Made by a program: the position numbers and the translations under genes
Shown: positions 1-13,227 of the stretch, in pieces
How the letters are laid out: each line of letters starts with the position of its first letter
Position numbering within the stretch: the first letter of the stretch is position 1
The notes under the pieces: model-generated
Seen by the model: only the letters and a program-made list of their open reading frames with translations
Database searches by the model: none
Told to the model about the DNA's origin: nothing
NCBI RefSeq assembly: GCF_031755915.1
Contig: NC_083382.1
Location: 3,658,001-3,722,000, forward strand
Source: Ziziphus jujuba
Lineage: Eukaryota > Streptophyta > Magnoliopsida > Rosales > Rhamnaceae
DNA length: 64,000 nucleotides
Direction of reading: 5' to 3'

Positions 1-34
1 AAAAGAAAAAAGAAAACACGGGCAAGAAAGTAAC

Positions 35-1427
35 CTGAGCTGCCAAGATTGATTTGGAATTGTCCATCAAGTGATCGTGAACTTGCTGAAGCTGTTTTTG
101 CCGCTGAAGAAGCTCTTCTTGTTGCCTATGGCCATATTCAGCTAACCGTTGCAGAGTAGTCCTGTAATTGATAATGAATTCGTGACATTTTACTGATATT
201 TCTGTGTTAATATCAACAAATGTTTTTGAAATTTTACCTGCTCTCTTCTAGTGCTTCAGATTGAAATCTTGTTAAAAACTCAAGATCTTTGAGTGCTGTG
301 GTTTGTCCATCTAGAAGTTGCTGTTGCTTATCCAAGGACGCCCCAGCCATATTCCCAATATCATCAGCTTTGCTTTGCAGGTATTTCATTTTTGATGACA
401 TTAGGTCTCCAACTTTAGTTATCTTCTTCTCTATTTCGACAGCCTCATTTCTTAAATTGCCAATTTCTTCGCCCAAATCTCTGTACGAATCTTGAAGCAT
501 TTCCATCCCTTCTTTTATATTTTTCTTCATTTCTACTTGCCCTTCTTGCAGCTCTTCCTGAGAAGTTGTGATTTTCTTGGATTGCTCATAGAGTGCTTCT
601 GACAGCTTGGACAAAACATCTATATGATCTTCCACTTTCTTTGTTGTTTGAGCAACTTGCTGTGTTTGAAAATCAATCCAATTCAAAGAATCGTGTATTT
701 GCTCTGAGCCTTTCAAAAGATTTCCTGTCTTCTCTTCAATGGTTTCCAATTTCTCTTCTGCATACTGCGCTGAAGTTCTCAGATCATTCACCAGTCTCTC
801 TGTTTCATGCTTGAAAACATGAACCCTGACCATGGCATTAAAAATAAAAAAATAAAAAACTTATTAGTTTCTTTTTAAGAGGTAAAAGAAAATTATAAAT
901 TTCATGTATATGAATTATATATATATATATATATATGCTATACTTAACTGTAACTGATGACAGATAGAGTTGGTTTCAAGGTAGAATTCCAGATAAACCT
1001 TATGCTCAAAATCATTCAAATTTTTTAGGCACTTAGCCATTGCAGATTTTTGGTCGCAAGAAGGAAAAGGAGGCCTGCCAGAGTCCTTTTGAAAGCAATT
1101 ACTAAGATGCCAAGCAAACCTCGACCGCTTCTCATCGGCTGCAAAAATCTCCGAACACCCAGAAAACAGATGCCGGTAAGCATTTTGCCAGCAAGAGCTC
1201 AAGCTCGCCAATTTCTTCTTAGTATTGTCTACCAGCCTGGTTCCCTTGGGGTCGTTGAAACCTTCCAGGGAGAATTCAGCAACTGAACCGCCAATAGAAC
1301 TCTCAGAACCAGAAGGGTTATCCGTGGAGTGTGCCTCCTGGAAATATGAGAACCAACTCCATGATTGGCACTTTGATGAAGCAAACATCAAAATTATGAG
1401 AAAGAGAAGACGGTGCTGATAACCCAT
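35..1427 (-). CDS. GEX1: GEX1-like nuclear fusion protein, copy A (5' part; 3' end beyond the window)
   Basis: Orthologue of GAMETE EXPRESSED 1, the plant Brambleberry/Kar5-type nuclear-membrane protein needed for gametic nuclear fusion. Three exons are visible: exon 1 949-1427 (ATG at 1425-1427), exon 2 238-825, exon 3 35-161. All junctions have GT/AG signals and agree in phase, giving 398 codons. Exon 1 begins with a signal peptide (MGYQHRLLFLIILMFASS) and a Cys-containing N-terminal domain (SSCWQNAYRHLFSGCSEIF). Exon 2 is a long predicted coiled coil (LKGSEQIHDSLNWIDFQTQQ and following), exon 3 continues it (TLQRLAEYGHRQQELL). The ESFESKQ exon and C-terminal membrane segments expected next lie left of base 1; bases 1-34 are intron. 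No internal stop was seen. A broken tandem duplicate lies at 4330-23303. Confidence 0.93.
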
Positions 1428-3105
1428 TTGAGATTCTTAATTGAATGTTTCTCTTTCCTGCTTCAATTTTCACTATATAATCGGAAAAACCTGCATCATA
1501 TATTTCAGAGTTACTAGTTATCAATATATATAGGCAGAAAGACATTGAAAGAGAAAGTGCAAGACTTGGAGTTCAAGAAACGGAACTAGGAGTGAGTCTA
1601 AAAAGATTTTACAAAACAAAACAAAACAAGGCAAGGAAAAAAAAACAAAAAAAAAAGCGATAACTTTAAAAAATTATAGAGATTGCGACATTTATCAGTA
1701 AATATAATAATATATAATATACAAGGAAAATGACGTTTTGAATTTCATTTTGCTCTGCATAGAGAAAAAGACATGCTTTTTTCTCTGCTATTCAAGTAGT
1801 AGTTTTACAAACTAAACTAATTCTAAAACATAATTAACAGGTTGATGTAATAATATTAATTTACTACGTCAAAACCAAAAAGCTGAAAGAAAATCAGCCA
1901 AAAACATTTCCTTGCCGTGACAAAGATGGAAAACCATTAATAAAAAAATAATAATAATAATATTATTAATTCTAACTTAGTGAAGTCTAGAAGAAAACCA
2001 TTGCTGTCTAACCAAAAATTATAATTTAGAGGTTTTGCATAAACAATAAAAAAAATGGAAAAAACATAGACAAAACAGAGAGTGAGAGAAACCTTAGCGG
2101 GTTGAAAATTTGTTGCTCGGTGAGAGAGGAGAGACGAGTGAGTTTATATACTTGAGACGTGCCTTGTCTGGAAAATGGAAATAAGATGCGAAACGGTGCG
2201 TTTCTCTCATCCAGCGAGGCGCGTATGCTCTGGCTTCTGCAGACGAAAACGGAAAGTCGTAATCTTTTTTGTTGTATTACCACTTTGCCCCTTTGATTCT
2301 TGTTGAAGATATTGGTGGGCCCAGGTTTATTGGGGCTCAAACTACCGATTCAACCGTCAACATCACCGGCCCAAAGTTCTTTGTCAATTTATTTATTTTT
2401 GTTAAATATCCATGTAGCACCTCCTAATTTGCCATATTTTGAATACATCTTTATTATCAAAATTGTTATTAAAAAAAAAAAAATTTGTTGTAATGAAAAT
2501 TCAGTATAGCCCTCTCACCTCATATCTGGCTTTGTTTTAATAGAGTTCAATTTTTTGAAACTTTTACTCAAAGAATTAAAATTTTATTCATTTACCTTTT
2601 TTTAATCAATTATTTATTATTTATTTTTTTATTTCTAAGAACTTAAGAAAAACAAAAATAACAATAACACACAAACACATATACACACTTCTTCTAAAAT
2701 TCCCATATATTTAAAATAATGATGCTAAAATTTTCTTTTTCGATTTATTAAAAAAATAATAAGTTATATATAATAATCATAAGTATTTTAAATACAATTT
2801 CAAGAATTAAGTTTATCCACATTGAATATATTTAAATTTATTTTTTTAAAAAGAAAAATAACTTAATTATGGGTTTGAGAATTTCATTAAATGAAGAATA
2901 AATTTGTTAATTTCTATATTTATTGTTAAAAGTTTTAAAAATTGGTAATATATTATAATATTTTTCATAATATTGATGTAGTATTAAAAAAAAAAGAAAA
3001 AAAGAAGCAAAATAGGGGCCTATAATGATCTTTACCTTCTTTTTTTTTTTTTTTTCTTTTCGTTTTTTTTTTTGTCTTTTGTTTTTATTTTGTGTCATAA
3101 ATTTG

Positions 3106-3140
<35 letters not shown>

Positions 3141-3480
3141 TACTTGGAACATCAATTAAAAAAGAAAGATTTGATAATACTTTTCCCCAACAATGATACC
3201 ATAATTATCCAATTTTTTTTTTCCCTCTAATTTCTCATTTGGAGAATTGTAAGAGTTGACCATCAGTTATAAGTAATCTTTTTTTTTTTTTTTTAATCTG
3301 TTAATTTTTGCTGTTCTTTAATTAGCTTTCTAGTTCTTCGTTAACTAGTATTTGTTGTTCTTTAATTAGTTCTTTAACTATATTTTTATTTATAAGTAAA
3401 TCATAAATAGTTTTAGTTTTCCATGATTTTATTAATTGTTACATTAGCTTTCTGTTCTAAGAAAATATATGTATCTGATA
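1428..3480. other. GEX1 copy A 5' flank; arm 1 of a segmental duplication
   Basis: No convincing coding sequence. The stretch is collinear with 23304-24690 upstream of GEX1 copy B. Shared blocks include the section just above the ATG, a block near 2080 versus 24070 (CCTTAG.GGGTTGAAAA), a block near 2240-2340 versus 24375-24480 (GTTGTATTACCACTTTGCCC) and a block near 3230-3340 versus 24580-24690 (TTGACCATCAGTTATAA). This shows that the duplication took the GEX1 promoter along. Long A/T runs and an (AT)n tract at about 3109-3138 lie between the blocks. Confidence 0.75.
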
Positions 3481-4329
3481 AATTAATAAAAAAAGTCATC
3501 AAACATACAACCTTATGGTACGAGTTTCAACTTGTGCTAAAGCAAAAAATTACTTAACAGAGTAAAATAACAAACATGATTAGTTAAAAAAAAAATTTTA
3601 AAAAGAAAAAAGAAAAAAGAGAGTATAAAATAAAAGAAAGTAATAAAAGAAAATATCTCAAAAAAAAAAAAAAAAGGTTGTTGTTATTACAATTGGCATA
3701 AAGCTATATGTTGTTGAAGACGGCTAAAATCTATATGATAGACTAGAAGCTGTATGTTCAAACACTACCAAGATTTTTCTGAATGATGAAGACGGCTGCG
3801 GAGGTCGTAATTTATTCTTGTTGAAGTGGTTGTGATGGAATTCTTGGCAACTTGGTTGTGAAGGAGTTCTCTTTGCACGCCATTAACCTTCTCAATCAAG
3901 TTCTCTATTCCATTAACCTTCGCAGTCAATGTCACAATCGATGTCTGTATGCCATCAACCTTGTCATTCAATTTCTCTGGCTTCTGATGTTTTTTTCTCT
4001 AGCGTCTGATGGTTCAGCTCTTTATAGTCTCTGCATAATTCGAAAGACATTCATTCATTAATATGCAGAATTTATGATGTCCCTTTAAACTTAAAATTTC
4101 AATTTTGTATGAATATTGTTTCACCTGTATGTGCAACTAGCATGTTCATACAGAACCAAAGCTAGCAGCCCAAAGATTAACCTGACCTGATTTACCATCC
4201 AATTCTATTTTTCATTGCCATATGTTGCCAACTAACGGACAGCAACTTCTATGGAAATTGAGAGACATAGTACTGTAAATGAAAATTAGTTTGAAATTTC
4301 AGCAATATTATTAAAGTTAATAGAACCTA
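3481..4329. other. Spacer between the two GEX1 copies
   Basis: AT-rich spacer covering the 3' flank of GEX1 copy B and the far upstream flank of copy A. It has a minus-strand open frame (3765-3971, 68 codons) with short heptad-like repeats (KVDGIQTS, KVNGIENLI, KVNGVQREL). This could be a coiled-coil scrap of a transposon gag or chance; I do not call it a gene. The last GEX1 copy B exon may continue below 4330, but I could not follow it with confidence. Confidence 0.4.
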
Positions 4330-4707
4330 TCATAATAATTTCTATTGTAACATCCATACCAAGGTATAGCCAGGGCCTGACAGTGTATGTCTTCTTTGTA
4401 CTAGTGAGTATGTAAATGATAATGATTAATATACAGTAAATGACGAAAGCTCAGATCCACCGCAATCCTTGCCAGTTTGCATTATAAAAAACGAGTAGCC
4501 TGTCTAATGCAACAAACATGCTTGCCTGCTTTGATTCAAATGATTCCTGTAAGCAGAAAACCGAAAATTCAAAATGAGAATGTCAGTAATCCCAGCCACC
4601 AATTGAATTAAACAACTAAAAAGTCTCAGGGAGAGGGAAAAAAAAAAAAAAAAAACCATGGGAAAGAAATTAAAGTAACCTGAGATGCCAATAGTGATTT
4701 TAAATTG

Positions 4708-5266
4708 TGCAACGTTTTAAACGTTTTCTTTATTGAATGATTTGGGTTAGTGGGGTTAGTGGGGAGTTAATGGGCTTTAAGTGGTTTTTACGTTTTGGAA
4801 AAAGTGAAAAAGAAAAAGAAAACAAAGGGTTTTCATTTTTTTTAATTAATTTTTGAAAAACCTCTCACTCTCCCTCATGTTTTTTGAGAAAAAATAAGAA
4901 AAAGGTGTTTTTCTTGCATATTGTTTTTTCCTGGTATATTTTACATAGGAAGAGTGGAAAAGTTCTAGTACACTAAAATGTTCGAAAAGAAAGCTTCGGA
5001 GGTGCTAAATCCGAGAGTTTTTCGATTCTGTTGTATCCTGGAAGACAACCGTCGGGAAAACATCTGCATCGGTGGGACGGAAATTGTCTTAAGGACACTG
5101 TGGTACCACACAGGCCTCGGATCAATTTATTCTTCATACACAGATCAAAGCTAAAGGACTTTCAGGTTGTATTTGTATTTATTTTGTTAATTTTTCATAC
5201 TTTATTTGTGTTTTATTCCACACATATATTCATATATTATGCATATTCTAATATTTTTGTATTACA
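4708..5266 (+). repeat. Copia element 1, 5' LTR (559 bp)
   Basis: Starts TGCAACGTTTTAAACG, ends TTTTGTATTACA. It pairs with 13776-14333 over its whole length. I see no tRNA-iMet-type primer binding site directly after it (the next bases are TTCTTAAGACAATTTTCCC). Confidence 0.95.
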
Positions 5267-6312
5267 TTCTTAAGACAATTTTCCCGTTTAATATATATGT
5301 TTATATATGTGGAATTGTGAATAATTGAATATTTTTGTTTTGATGATGCTTGTTGATGGAAATATATATATATATATACATGTTTTTATTCTTTTTGCCT
5401 TCAAACCCGTATACTTTTTGTTGATGGGTTTTTATTTTTAATTTATAATTATTTTGTATTTAATTCTATGTTTAAAAAAAATTATATATATATATATGTA
5501 TATAATGTATATAGATATATATATATATATATTTGTTTGGTCCCATGGGTTTGAGAATTCTTGGGTAATTCTTTATTATTTTTTAAACTATTTTTTTTTT
5601 CTAAAATCGAATTACCCATGAATTTCTAATTTTTTTTTATATTTTTTTGGTATTTTTTGGGTACTGGAACAGTGCAGAAAGTAAGAAAAATGGTGAACTG
5701 GGTCAAAAAACCCGTTTACCAGTGAAACGGGCTGGAAACACCCGGTTGGAGGTTGAAGACGGGTCAGAAAACGGGCTACTGGGTCGGAAAAAGGGTTTGG
5801 ATAGGTTTCTGGGTCAATGGGCCTAAATTTTAAATTTTGATGGATCTGGCCCAGCTACACAGCCCAACCCACGGTTAGAACAGATTACTGTTCAGACAAG
5901 GCCCAAGCCCAAACAAAACAAGGCCCAAGAGAATTCAGCCTGTTTTGCTTGCCATGTGTCTCATCCAGAGACAGCCACGTATCGCCGGCAAGTGAGGCCA
6001 CGTGTCTATCTGATTCAGGTGACACGTGTCAGACTCTGATGCCGCCGTGTGTCACAAAAAGAAAGAGCCACATGTCTACCTGTTACATATGACACATGGC
6101 AAACAGATATAACGATACATGGCAGTGAACAGTAACTATACGGAAATGTACAGATGAACAGTCTCGTAAATAGTAATCATGAACAGTACATTGTGGTGTA
6201 TACAGAAATCACATTTTTTGTGTATTTTCCTTTTGGAAATTGGTTATAATTAGTTTGTTAAAGATTGAATATAACAGCTAATTGAATTTCTAGGTTACTT
6301 TTAGATTCAGAA
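5267..6312 (+). other. Copia element 1 untranslated leader
   Basis: About 1 kb between the 5' LTR and gag. The first half is AT-rich with (AT)n tracts. The second half (5660-6200) is less AT-rich and holds degenerate repeats of CACGTGTC/CACATGTC type (G-box-like, about 5950-6110), then several AACAGTA/GTGAACAG repeats (6120-6190). No ORF is supported. Confidence 0.6.
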
Positions 6313-7138
6313 ATGGCTAGTGGAGATGTGCCTGCTGCACAAGTGCCTTCAGAGACTCCTGTTTTCAGGTGCCTCCTCCTGCAGGTCATGCAGAGAGACC
6401 GGAGAAGTTTGATGGAGCAAACTTTAAGAGGTGGCAGCAGAAAATGCTGTTCTACTTGACTACGCTGGGCCTTGCGAGGTTCCTGACTGAGGATGCACCA
6501 CCAAGCAATGACAAGAGTGATAAGGAGACTCTAATGGCGGTGGATGCGTGGAAGAATTCCGATTATTTACGTCGGAATTATGTCCTGAATGGCTTATCTG
6601 ATGCGTTGTACGGAGTGTACTGCGGCACGAATTCAGCAAAAGAGCTGTGGGAAACTTTGGACCGAAAGTACAAGACTGAGAATGCAAGGTCCGGAAAGTT
6701 TGTGGTAGGTCGATTTTTGGACTACATGATGGTGGATACCAAGCCACTGATGAGTCAAGTACATGAGTTGCAAGTGCTCATCCAAGAACTTCTTGCAGAA
6801 GGGATGTTCATTAATGAAGCCTTTCAAGTTGCTGTAATGATTGAGAAGTTACCTCCTAGTTGGGGAGATTTCAGGAACTATCTCAAGCACAAGAGAAAGG
6901 AAATGGATATGGAGGCTCTTATCGGAAAGCTTCGAATTGAAGATAACAATAGGAGGTCTGACAGAAGAGCCATGAAGGCCGGGATGAAGGCTAATATTGT
7001 GGAGCATGGAAGTAGCTCCAAGAACAAGAAGAAACCTGGAAAAATTCCAAGGTGGGGCCTAAAGGAGGCATCTCCAAGAAGGCTAAGTACCAAGGGAAAT
7101 GTTTCAATTGTGACAAGATGGGTTACAGAGCGGCAGAT
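6313..7138 (+). pseudogene. Copia element 1 gag, frameshifted
   Basis: The natural start is probably the ATG at 6313 (MASGDVPAAQVPSE). A frameshift near 6365 moves to the frame carrying the gag core (EKFDGANFKRWQQKMLFYL ... WETLDRKYK), and a one-base loss near 7040 moves to the frame with the zinc knuckle C-FNC-DKMGYRAAD-C, where the usual His is Tyr. The 3' end is cut by the solo LTR that starts at 7139. Confidence 0.88.
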
Positions 7139-10088
7139 TGTTAGGAGCCGTCCAAAATTCCTCACCGGAATCCTAGACAAGCCCTGATCCCAGGGAAACC
7201 CTACCGGACCCTCTGATGGAAAATCCGGCAGAACCTCCCCTAAGGGTGGACTTACCAAAAATTTCCTGCACTGAAAACACACTTCTATATCGTCCCCTTA
7301 TTCCTCCCACATTACTACAATTTGATTCCACAAATTTACAGCACTCCAAAAGAATAACAGTAACTCAGTTCATAATTAATACATAAATGTTCGAGACAGT
7401 ATACAGAGCTTCATGAATTACTATTAAACATAGAATACAACAAGAGTGAAAGAAGTATTACAACTGCAATAAAAGAAGGCAAAGGTTATTCTCGAACTAA
7501 GACAGCGATGAAGATCAAGTCCGCTCCGGATGAATACCGACAAACTTGGTACCTAGAGGAACGAAATTTAAAAATATGAGATGCTAATCATCTCAATGAG
7601 TGACCCTATCTACTATACAATTATAATACCATGATAATTAAGTAGATAAATAATAATTAATTGAAAATAATATTTTCTCTCAAAAACCCTTACAATTCTT
7701 TCGGTTGGAAAAGTTCCCCTTTTAAAACATTTTCACAAAACCCTTTACTCGTATTCCCCGAAAACCAAGACATCAATTCATTCAAATAAATATCAGATAA
7801 AATATAATAAGTCAAACATCACAAAATTTATAATTTAAAGGAAATTAATTTATTGAATAATTATGTAAAGGGAAAATTAAATCAATTTAAAATCCCCATT
7901 CAAATAAATAATAAAAACATTATTAATTATATTCTTAATTCCAATACAATTTCAAAATATTTATTTTAAAATCTCAGTTCTGAAAATCACTTGATGCACC
8001 CACTATATACCAGTGGCGCCAACAGTACCCAGCGTCCCAAGGTACCGCCAGACAGGAGGTTATAAAGAGAAACCGGCATACGGTTGCGTGGCGTCCCATC
8101 GTGCCGCTGCAAACAGGTGTCCCGGCCATGGAGGGCTGGCCTACCCTCATCCGATGGCAAACACAAGACAACCCCATAAATCACCTGCGCGCTACTCACA
8201 CCCACCCACGCGCTAATCACATCCGTGTGCACACTAACCATATCACATATAAACAAAACACCAGTACGTGTATGGTGCATATAAAAATCATAAATCAATA
8301 CATCTCAAAATTTCAAATTTTTCATAAATATACCGGGTTTATTCCATCCAATTAAACCCGTAAATTTTCCACAATTTCTTTATAATCAACGTCATAAATT
8401 CCATGATTTTCAATTCCACCAACTCCCAAATCCACCAATTTAAATATTCAAATTTTTCCAATGGCATAAATATTTTTGAAATATAATAAATTAAATCACA
8501 TAATATTCCATGGGCATACTTATAAAAATTGAAGCCACCAACATAAACAAATATTTTCCTAGAAATATTTGAAAATCAAATCATGCCCAAAATAATATTA
8601 AAACCACAAGAATTTCATATATAATTGAATTCCACAATCCTCAGTACCATAAAATAATTTTCACATTGCATAAATTTATATAATGCATATTTTCTTTAAT
8701 CAAAATAAATCTACCAATAATTTCCACAATAAATCAATTAAATATTTGACACATAGAATATAAATTTCAAATATTCAAATCACACATAATATTCACAAAT
8801 TTAATTCCCGAAATTAATTTGAAGGTGGGTCACTCACCTTAAGCACACAATTAAACCACGATCCACCATAGGATCGATTCCACAATTCACACGTGCTCCT
8901 AAATTAAGAATTTTACACAGTCAAATAAAATAATATTTTATTCGGGTAAATAATACCCGGTACCCGAGGGGTCTAACACAAACATTAATCAAAATTGTCG
9001 AATAATATACCGAATCGAAGCTTGTGGAACGAGGATCGCATTACCAGTCTCCATTGACCCCAATTCCGCCGGTGGTGGCCGGAATTTGGCCGGAAAGCTT
9101 CGGCCGATCTTGATCTCCTCGTATCTCGCAAACCGCTTCGAATTTTGGAAATTGGAGGCCATATTTGAACTCAGAGGACCCAAAATAGGGGGAAAGGGGT
9201 GGCAATTTGGATTGGGCTGGCCGGAAAACACAAGAAAAGAGGAGAGAGAAATTTTCCGGCCGGAGAAGCTGGGCGCGTCCGGCGGCCGGTGACCGTGAAA
9301 TTTTGCGGCCGAGCTTGCCTCCGTCCCCCGCTCATCTCTGGCTGGCGCGTGTAGCAAGGTGGTGGCCGGAAATGGTGAAGGCCGATGGACCCGAGGGAGA
9401 GAAGAAAAGAAAAGAGAAGAAGAAGAAGAAGGAAGAAGAAGAGGGATCGGGGCTGGGTCCCCTTTTTTCCCACGTGGGGGAAAAGAAAAAAAGAAAAAAG
9501 AAAAGAAAAAGAAATAAAAAGAAATAAATTAAAAATAATATTATTACATAAAATAACAATAAAATAATATGATATTAAACACGGTTGACATGTGGCATCT
9601 CAACATGGTGATACATGGTCACATTTATTAAGTCACAAGTGGTACATCGTTACACGTTTAAAAATAATATTAAAATAATACAGTATTTGAAAAACTCTAC
9701 AGGTCCATAACTTTCAACCCACATGTCCAAATCGGACGCGCCGCTAGTCTACGAACTCGTATCGATTAGTACTTCACAACCATGCATGAGTCAAAGCTCA
9801 ACTTTGCATGAATAAAAAGTCAACTCTGGCACCCCTTGGACAGTTTGGACCTCAACTTGTTTTGCTCATAACTTTCAAACCGTAGCTCCGTTTTCAACGT
9901 GCTACTAGTCTACGAACTCGTGCCAACGTGTACTTTGTAACGCTAACTCAGTCAACCTAGAATTCCATCCGAGTCAAAAAGTCAACTTTTGACCCTTCGG
10001 TCAACGATCAAAGTTAAAGTCAACGGTCAACGGTCAACCTCCGTCAAAGTTGGAAAATTTCCGCTGTACTTTGGGACAGGGTGTTACA
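7139..10088 (-). mobile_element. Large solo LTR (Gypsy-type ends) nested in copia element 1
   Basis: Non-copia sequence that splits gag from protease. Read on the minus strand it begins TGTAACACCCTGTCCC and ends GGACGGCTCCTAACA, the TG...CA form typical of large plant Gypsy LTRs, with no internal protein domains and no second LTR. Flanks are CAGAT (left) and CGGAG (right), so there is no clean 5-bp duplication. Internal features include a duplicated motif CTAGTCTACGAACTCGT (about 9745 and 9907), a GC-richer purine tract (9380-9530) and many GTTGACC-like words near 9960-10040. Open frames around 8989-9567 are low-complexity and not taken as genes. It could instead be a non-autonomous element without recognisable gag-pol. 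Confidence 0.72.
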
Positions 10089-13000
10089 CGGAGGCAACGA
10101 TGATGGAGCACATCACAAGAGAGGTTGATGATATTGACCTAAGTGCTGTTGTCTTTGAGGTGAACTTAGTGGGTTCTAACCCAAGAGAGTGGTGGATAGA
10201 TACAGGTGCAACCCGCCACGTGTGTGCAGATAGGAGCATGTTCACCTCCTCCGAACCAAAGGCAAATTGGGAGAAGTTGTTCATGGGTAACTCTGCCACA
10301 TCGGAAATCCAAGGGGAGGGCAAGATTGTCCTGAAGATGACCTCTGGGAAGGATCTGACTCTAAATAGTGTATTGTATGTACCAGAAATTTGAAAGAATT
10401 TGGTGTCTGGATCGCTGCTAATCAAACATGGTTTTAGATTAGTGTTTGAGTCAGACAAGGTTATCTTGTCCAAATATGGGATGTTTGTGAGAAAGGGCTA
10501 TGAAGTCAATGGTATGTTCAAATTGAATATAATGACTGTAAAGCCAAAGTTCATTAATAATAAAGCTAGTACTTCTTCCGTTTACTTGCTTGAGTCTTCC
10601 ATTTTGTGGCATGGTAGACTAGGTCATGTTAATTTTAATTCTCTATGGAGGTTAATTAACTTGAATCATATTCCTACGTTTGATGTTGATACCAAACATG
10701 AGTGTGAAACTTATGTAGAAGCGAAATTAACGAGGTTATCATATCAAACAATTGAAAGAAATAATGAACCTCTGGATTTAATACATAGTGATGTATGTGA
10801 TTTAAAGTTTGCACCGACTAGAGGTGGTATATTTTATCACCTTTATTGATGATAGCACGAAATATTGCTATGTGTACTTGCTTAAGAGCAATGATGAGGC
10901 TATAGAGAAATTTATTCTCTATAAAACAGAAGTTGAGAATCAACTCACCCGCAAAATTAAAGTGATTAGAAGTGATCGTGGTGGAGAGTATGTAACTCCA
11001 TTTGGAGAGTATTGTGCTCAACATGGCATAATACATGAAGTTACTCCACCATATTCACTGCAATCGAATGGTGTGGCTAAATGGAAAAATAGAACTTTGA
11101 AAGAAATGATGAATGCAATGCTGTTAAGTTCTGGAGTACCTCAGAACTTGTGGGGGGAAGCCATTTTATTAGCAAACGACTTTTTAAATAAGGTGCCCCA
11201 TAAAGATCAGGTGAAAACACCTTATGAACTTTGGAAAGGAAGACAACTTACCTATAAATATTTACGAGTGTGGGGGTGTCTTGCCAAAGTTGTGGTACCT
11301 ACTCCTAAAAAGGTAAAAATAGGTCCCAAGACAGTAGATTGCATCTTTATAGGATATGCACAAAATAGTAGTGCATATCGGTTTCTCGTGTATAAGCTAG
11401 AGATTCTTGATATACACAAGAATACAATAATGGAATCGAGAAATGCATTATTTTTCGAACATATTTTTCCGTATAAAATTGAAGTAGGACCGAGTACGTC
11501 TAAACGAACTTATGATGCTATTAGTGATGATGATCATGATAGTGATCAAGATCAGGAGATCGAAGTTGAGACTGAGGTTGAATTAAGACGAAGCAAAAGA
11601 GTAAGAACCAAAAAATCCTACGGTCCGAATTTTCTTACTTATATGCTAGAAAGTGAACCTCAAAGCTTCCAAGAAGCTGTTAGTTCTCCTGAAGGAAATT
11701 TATGGAAAGAAGCCATAAAAAGTGAAATTGATTCCATCTTGCAAAATCATACCTGGGAACTAGTATATCTTCCTCCAGGTTGTAAACCGTTAGGTTACAA
11801 ATCGATATTTAAAAGGAAGATGAAAGCAGATAGAACAATAGATAAGTACAAGGCAAGACTTGTAATTAAAGGATACAAATAACAAGAAGGCCTTGATTAT
11901 TTTGATACTTATTCTCCGGTAACGAGAATAAATTCCATAAGGATGGTACTGGCGATTGCTGCATTGCAGAATCTTGAAGTACATCAAATGGATGTGAAAA
12001 CAGCCTTTCTTAATGGAGATCTCGATGAAGAGATCAACATGGAGCAACCTGAGGGTTTCTCCGCACCAGGACAAGAAAAGAAAATCTGTAGATTGGTAAA
12101 GTCCTTGTATGGACTTAAACAAGCTCCAAAGCAATGGCATCAAAAATTTGATAGTGCCATGCTTAGTGATGGATTTAAGATAAATGAGTGTGATAAGTGC
12201 ATCTATGTAAAAGATACAAAGAATGGATATGTCATTCTTTGTCTGTATGTAGATGACATACTCATAGTAGGTAGTGACGACAATATAGTCCAAACTACAA
12301 AAGCGATGTTGAAATCCAAATTTGATATGAAAGATATGGGGCTTGCAAATGTGATTTTAGGGATGAAAATCACGAGGACTTCGAATGGTATCATTCTTAG
12401 TCAAACGTATTATGTAGATAAAATACATGCTAATTTTAGTAAAGATGATACTAATATAGCCAGAACACCCATTGATGTGAGTTTACATTTATCTAAGAAT
12501 AAAGAAGAGAGTGTAGCTCAAGTGGAATATGCAAGGGTGATTGGAAGTCTGATGTACTTAATGAATTATACAAGACCAGACTTAGCATATGCTATAAGTA
12601 GACTAAGTAGATACACGAGTAATTCAAATGATGAACATTGGAAAGGAATCGTTAGAGTATTAAGATACTTACGATATACTCGTGAATACGGACTGCACTA
12701 TACGAGATATCCTGCTGTATTAGAAAGATACAGTGATGCTAACTAGATATCAGATATTAAGGATTCAAAATCCACTAGTGATTATGTATTTACATTAGCG
12801 AGTGCAGCTGTAATGTGGAAGTCCTCAAAACAAACAGTGATAGCTCGATCCACGATGGAATCAGAGTTCATCACATTAGATAAATGTGGAGAAGAGGCAG
12901 AATGGTTACGCCAATTCTTAGAGGACATTCCAAGGTGGCCTAAACCTGTGCCAGCTATAAGTATACATTGTGATAGTCAATCTGCGACTTGGCAGGGCAC

Positions 13001-13227
13001 AAAATATTATGTATAATCGAAAGTCTAGACATATTCGTCGCAGACACAATTCTATTAGACAGTTAATCTCAACTGGAGTTATCTCGATAGACTATGTAAA
13101 GTCAAAGGATAACATTGCGGATCCGCTAACCAAAGGGTTATATAGAGAACTAGTTGAGAAGTCATCGAGGGGAATGGGATTGAAGCCCGTGAGTAAAGTC
13201 GATACAATGGAAACCCAACCTAGTTGA
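10089..13227 (+). pseudogene. Copia element 1 pol (protease, integrase, RT, RNase H), broken
   Basis: Protease with WWIDTGATRHVC near 10190-10225; TGA at 10391 after YVPEI; gag-pre-integrase (ILWHGRLGHVNFNSL) with one zinc-site Cys replaced by Tyr; frameshift near 10830; integrase core (IRSDRGGEY) in which the usual catalytic AERKN reads AKWKN, so the Glu is lost; RT begins near 11650 (WKEAIKSEID); TAA at 11881 after VIKGYK; RT catalytic motif [10 protein letters not shown] near 12245; TAG at 12744 after YSDAN; RNase H ([15 protein letters not shown]); frameshift near 13010; last domain ends near 13227. Three of these stops fit CGA to TGA, CAA to TAA and TGG to TAG changes. Confidence 0.92.

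Noticed and set aside
3765..3971. 68-codon minus-strand frame with coiled-coil-like repeats
   Set aside because: Short, no recognised domain, no neighbouring transposon parts; kept only as a note in the spacer.
8989..9567. Several overlapping open frames on both strands, some Pro/Arg-rich
   Set aside because: They lie in the less AT-rich, purine-biased part of the solo LTR, overlap in many frames and match no retroelement domain.
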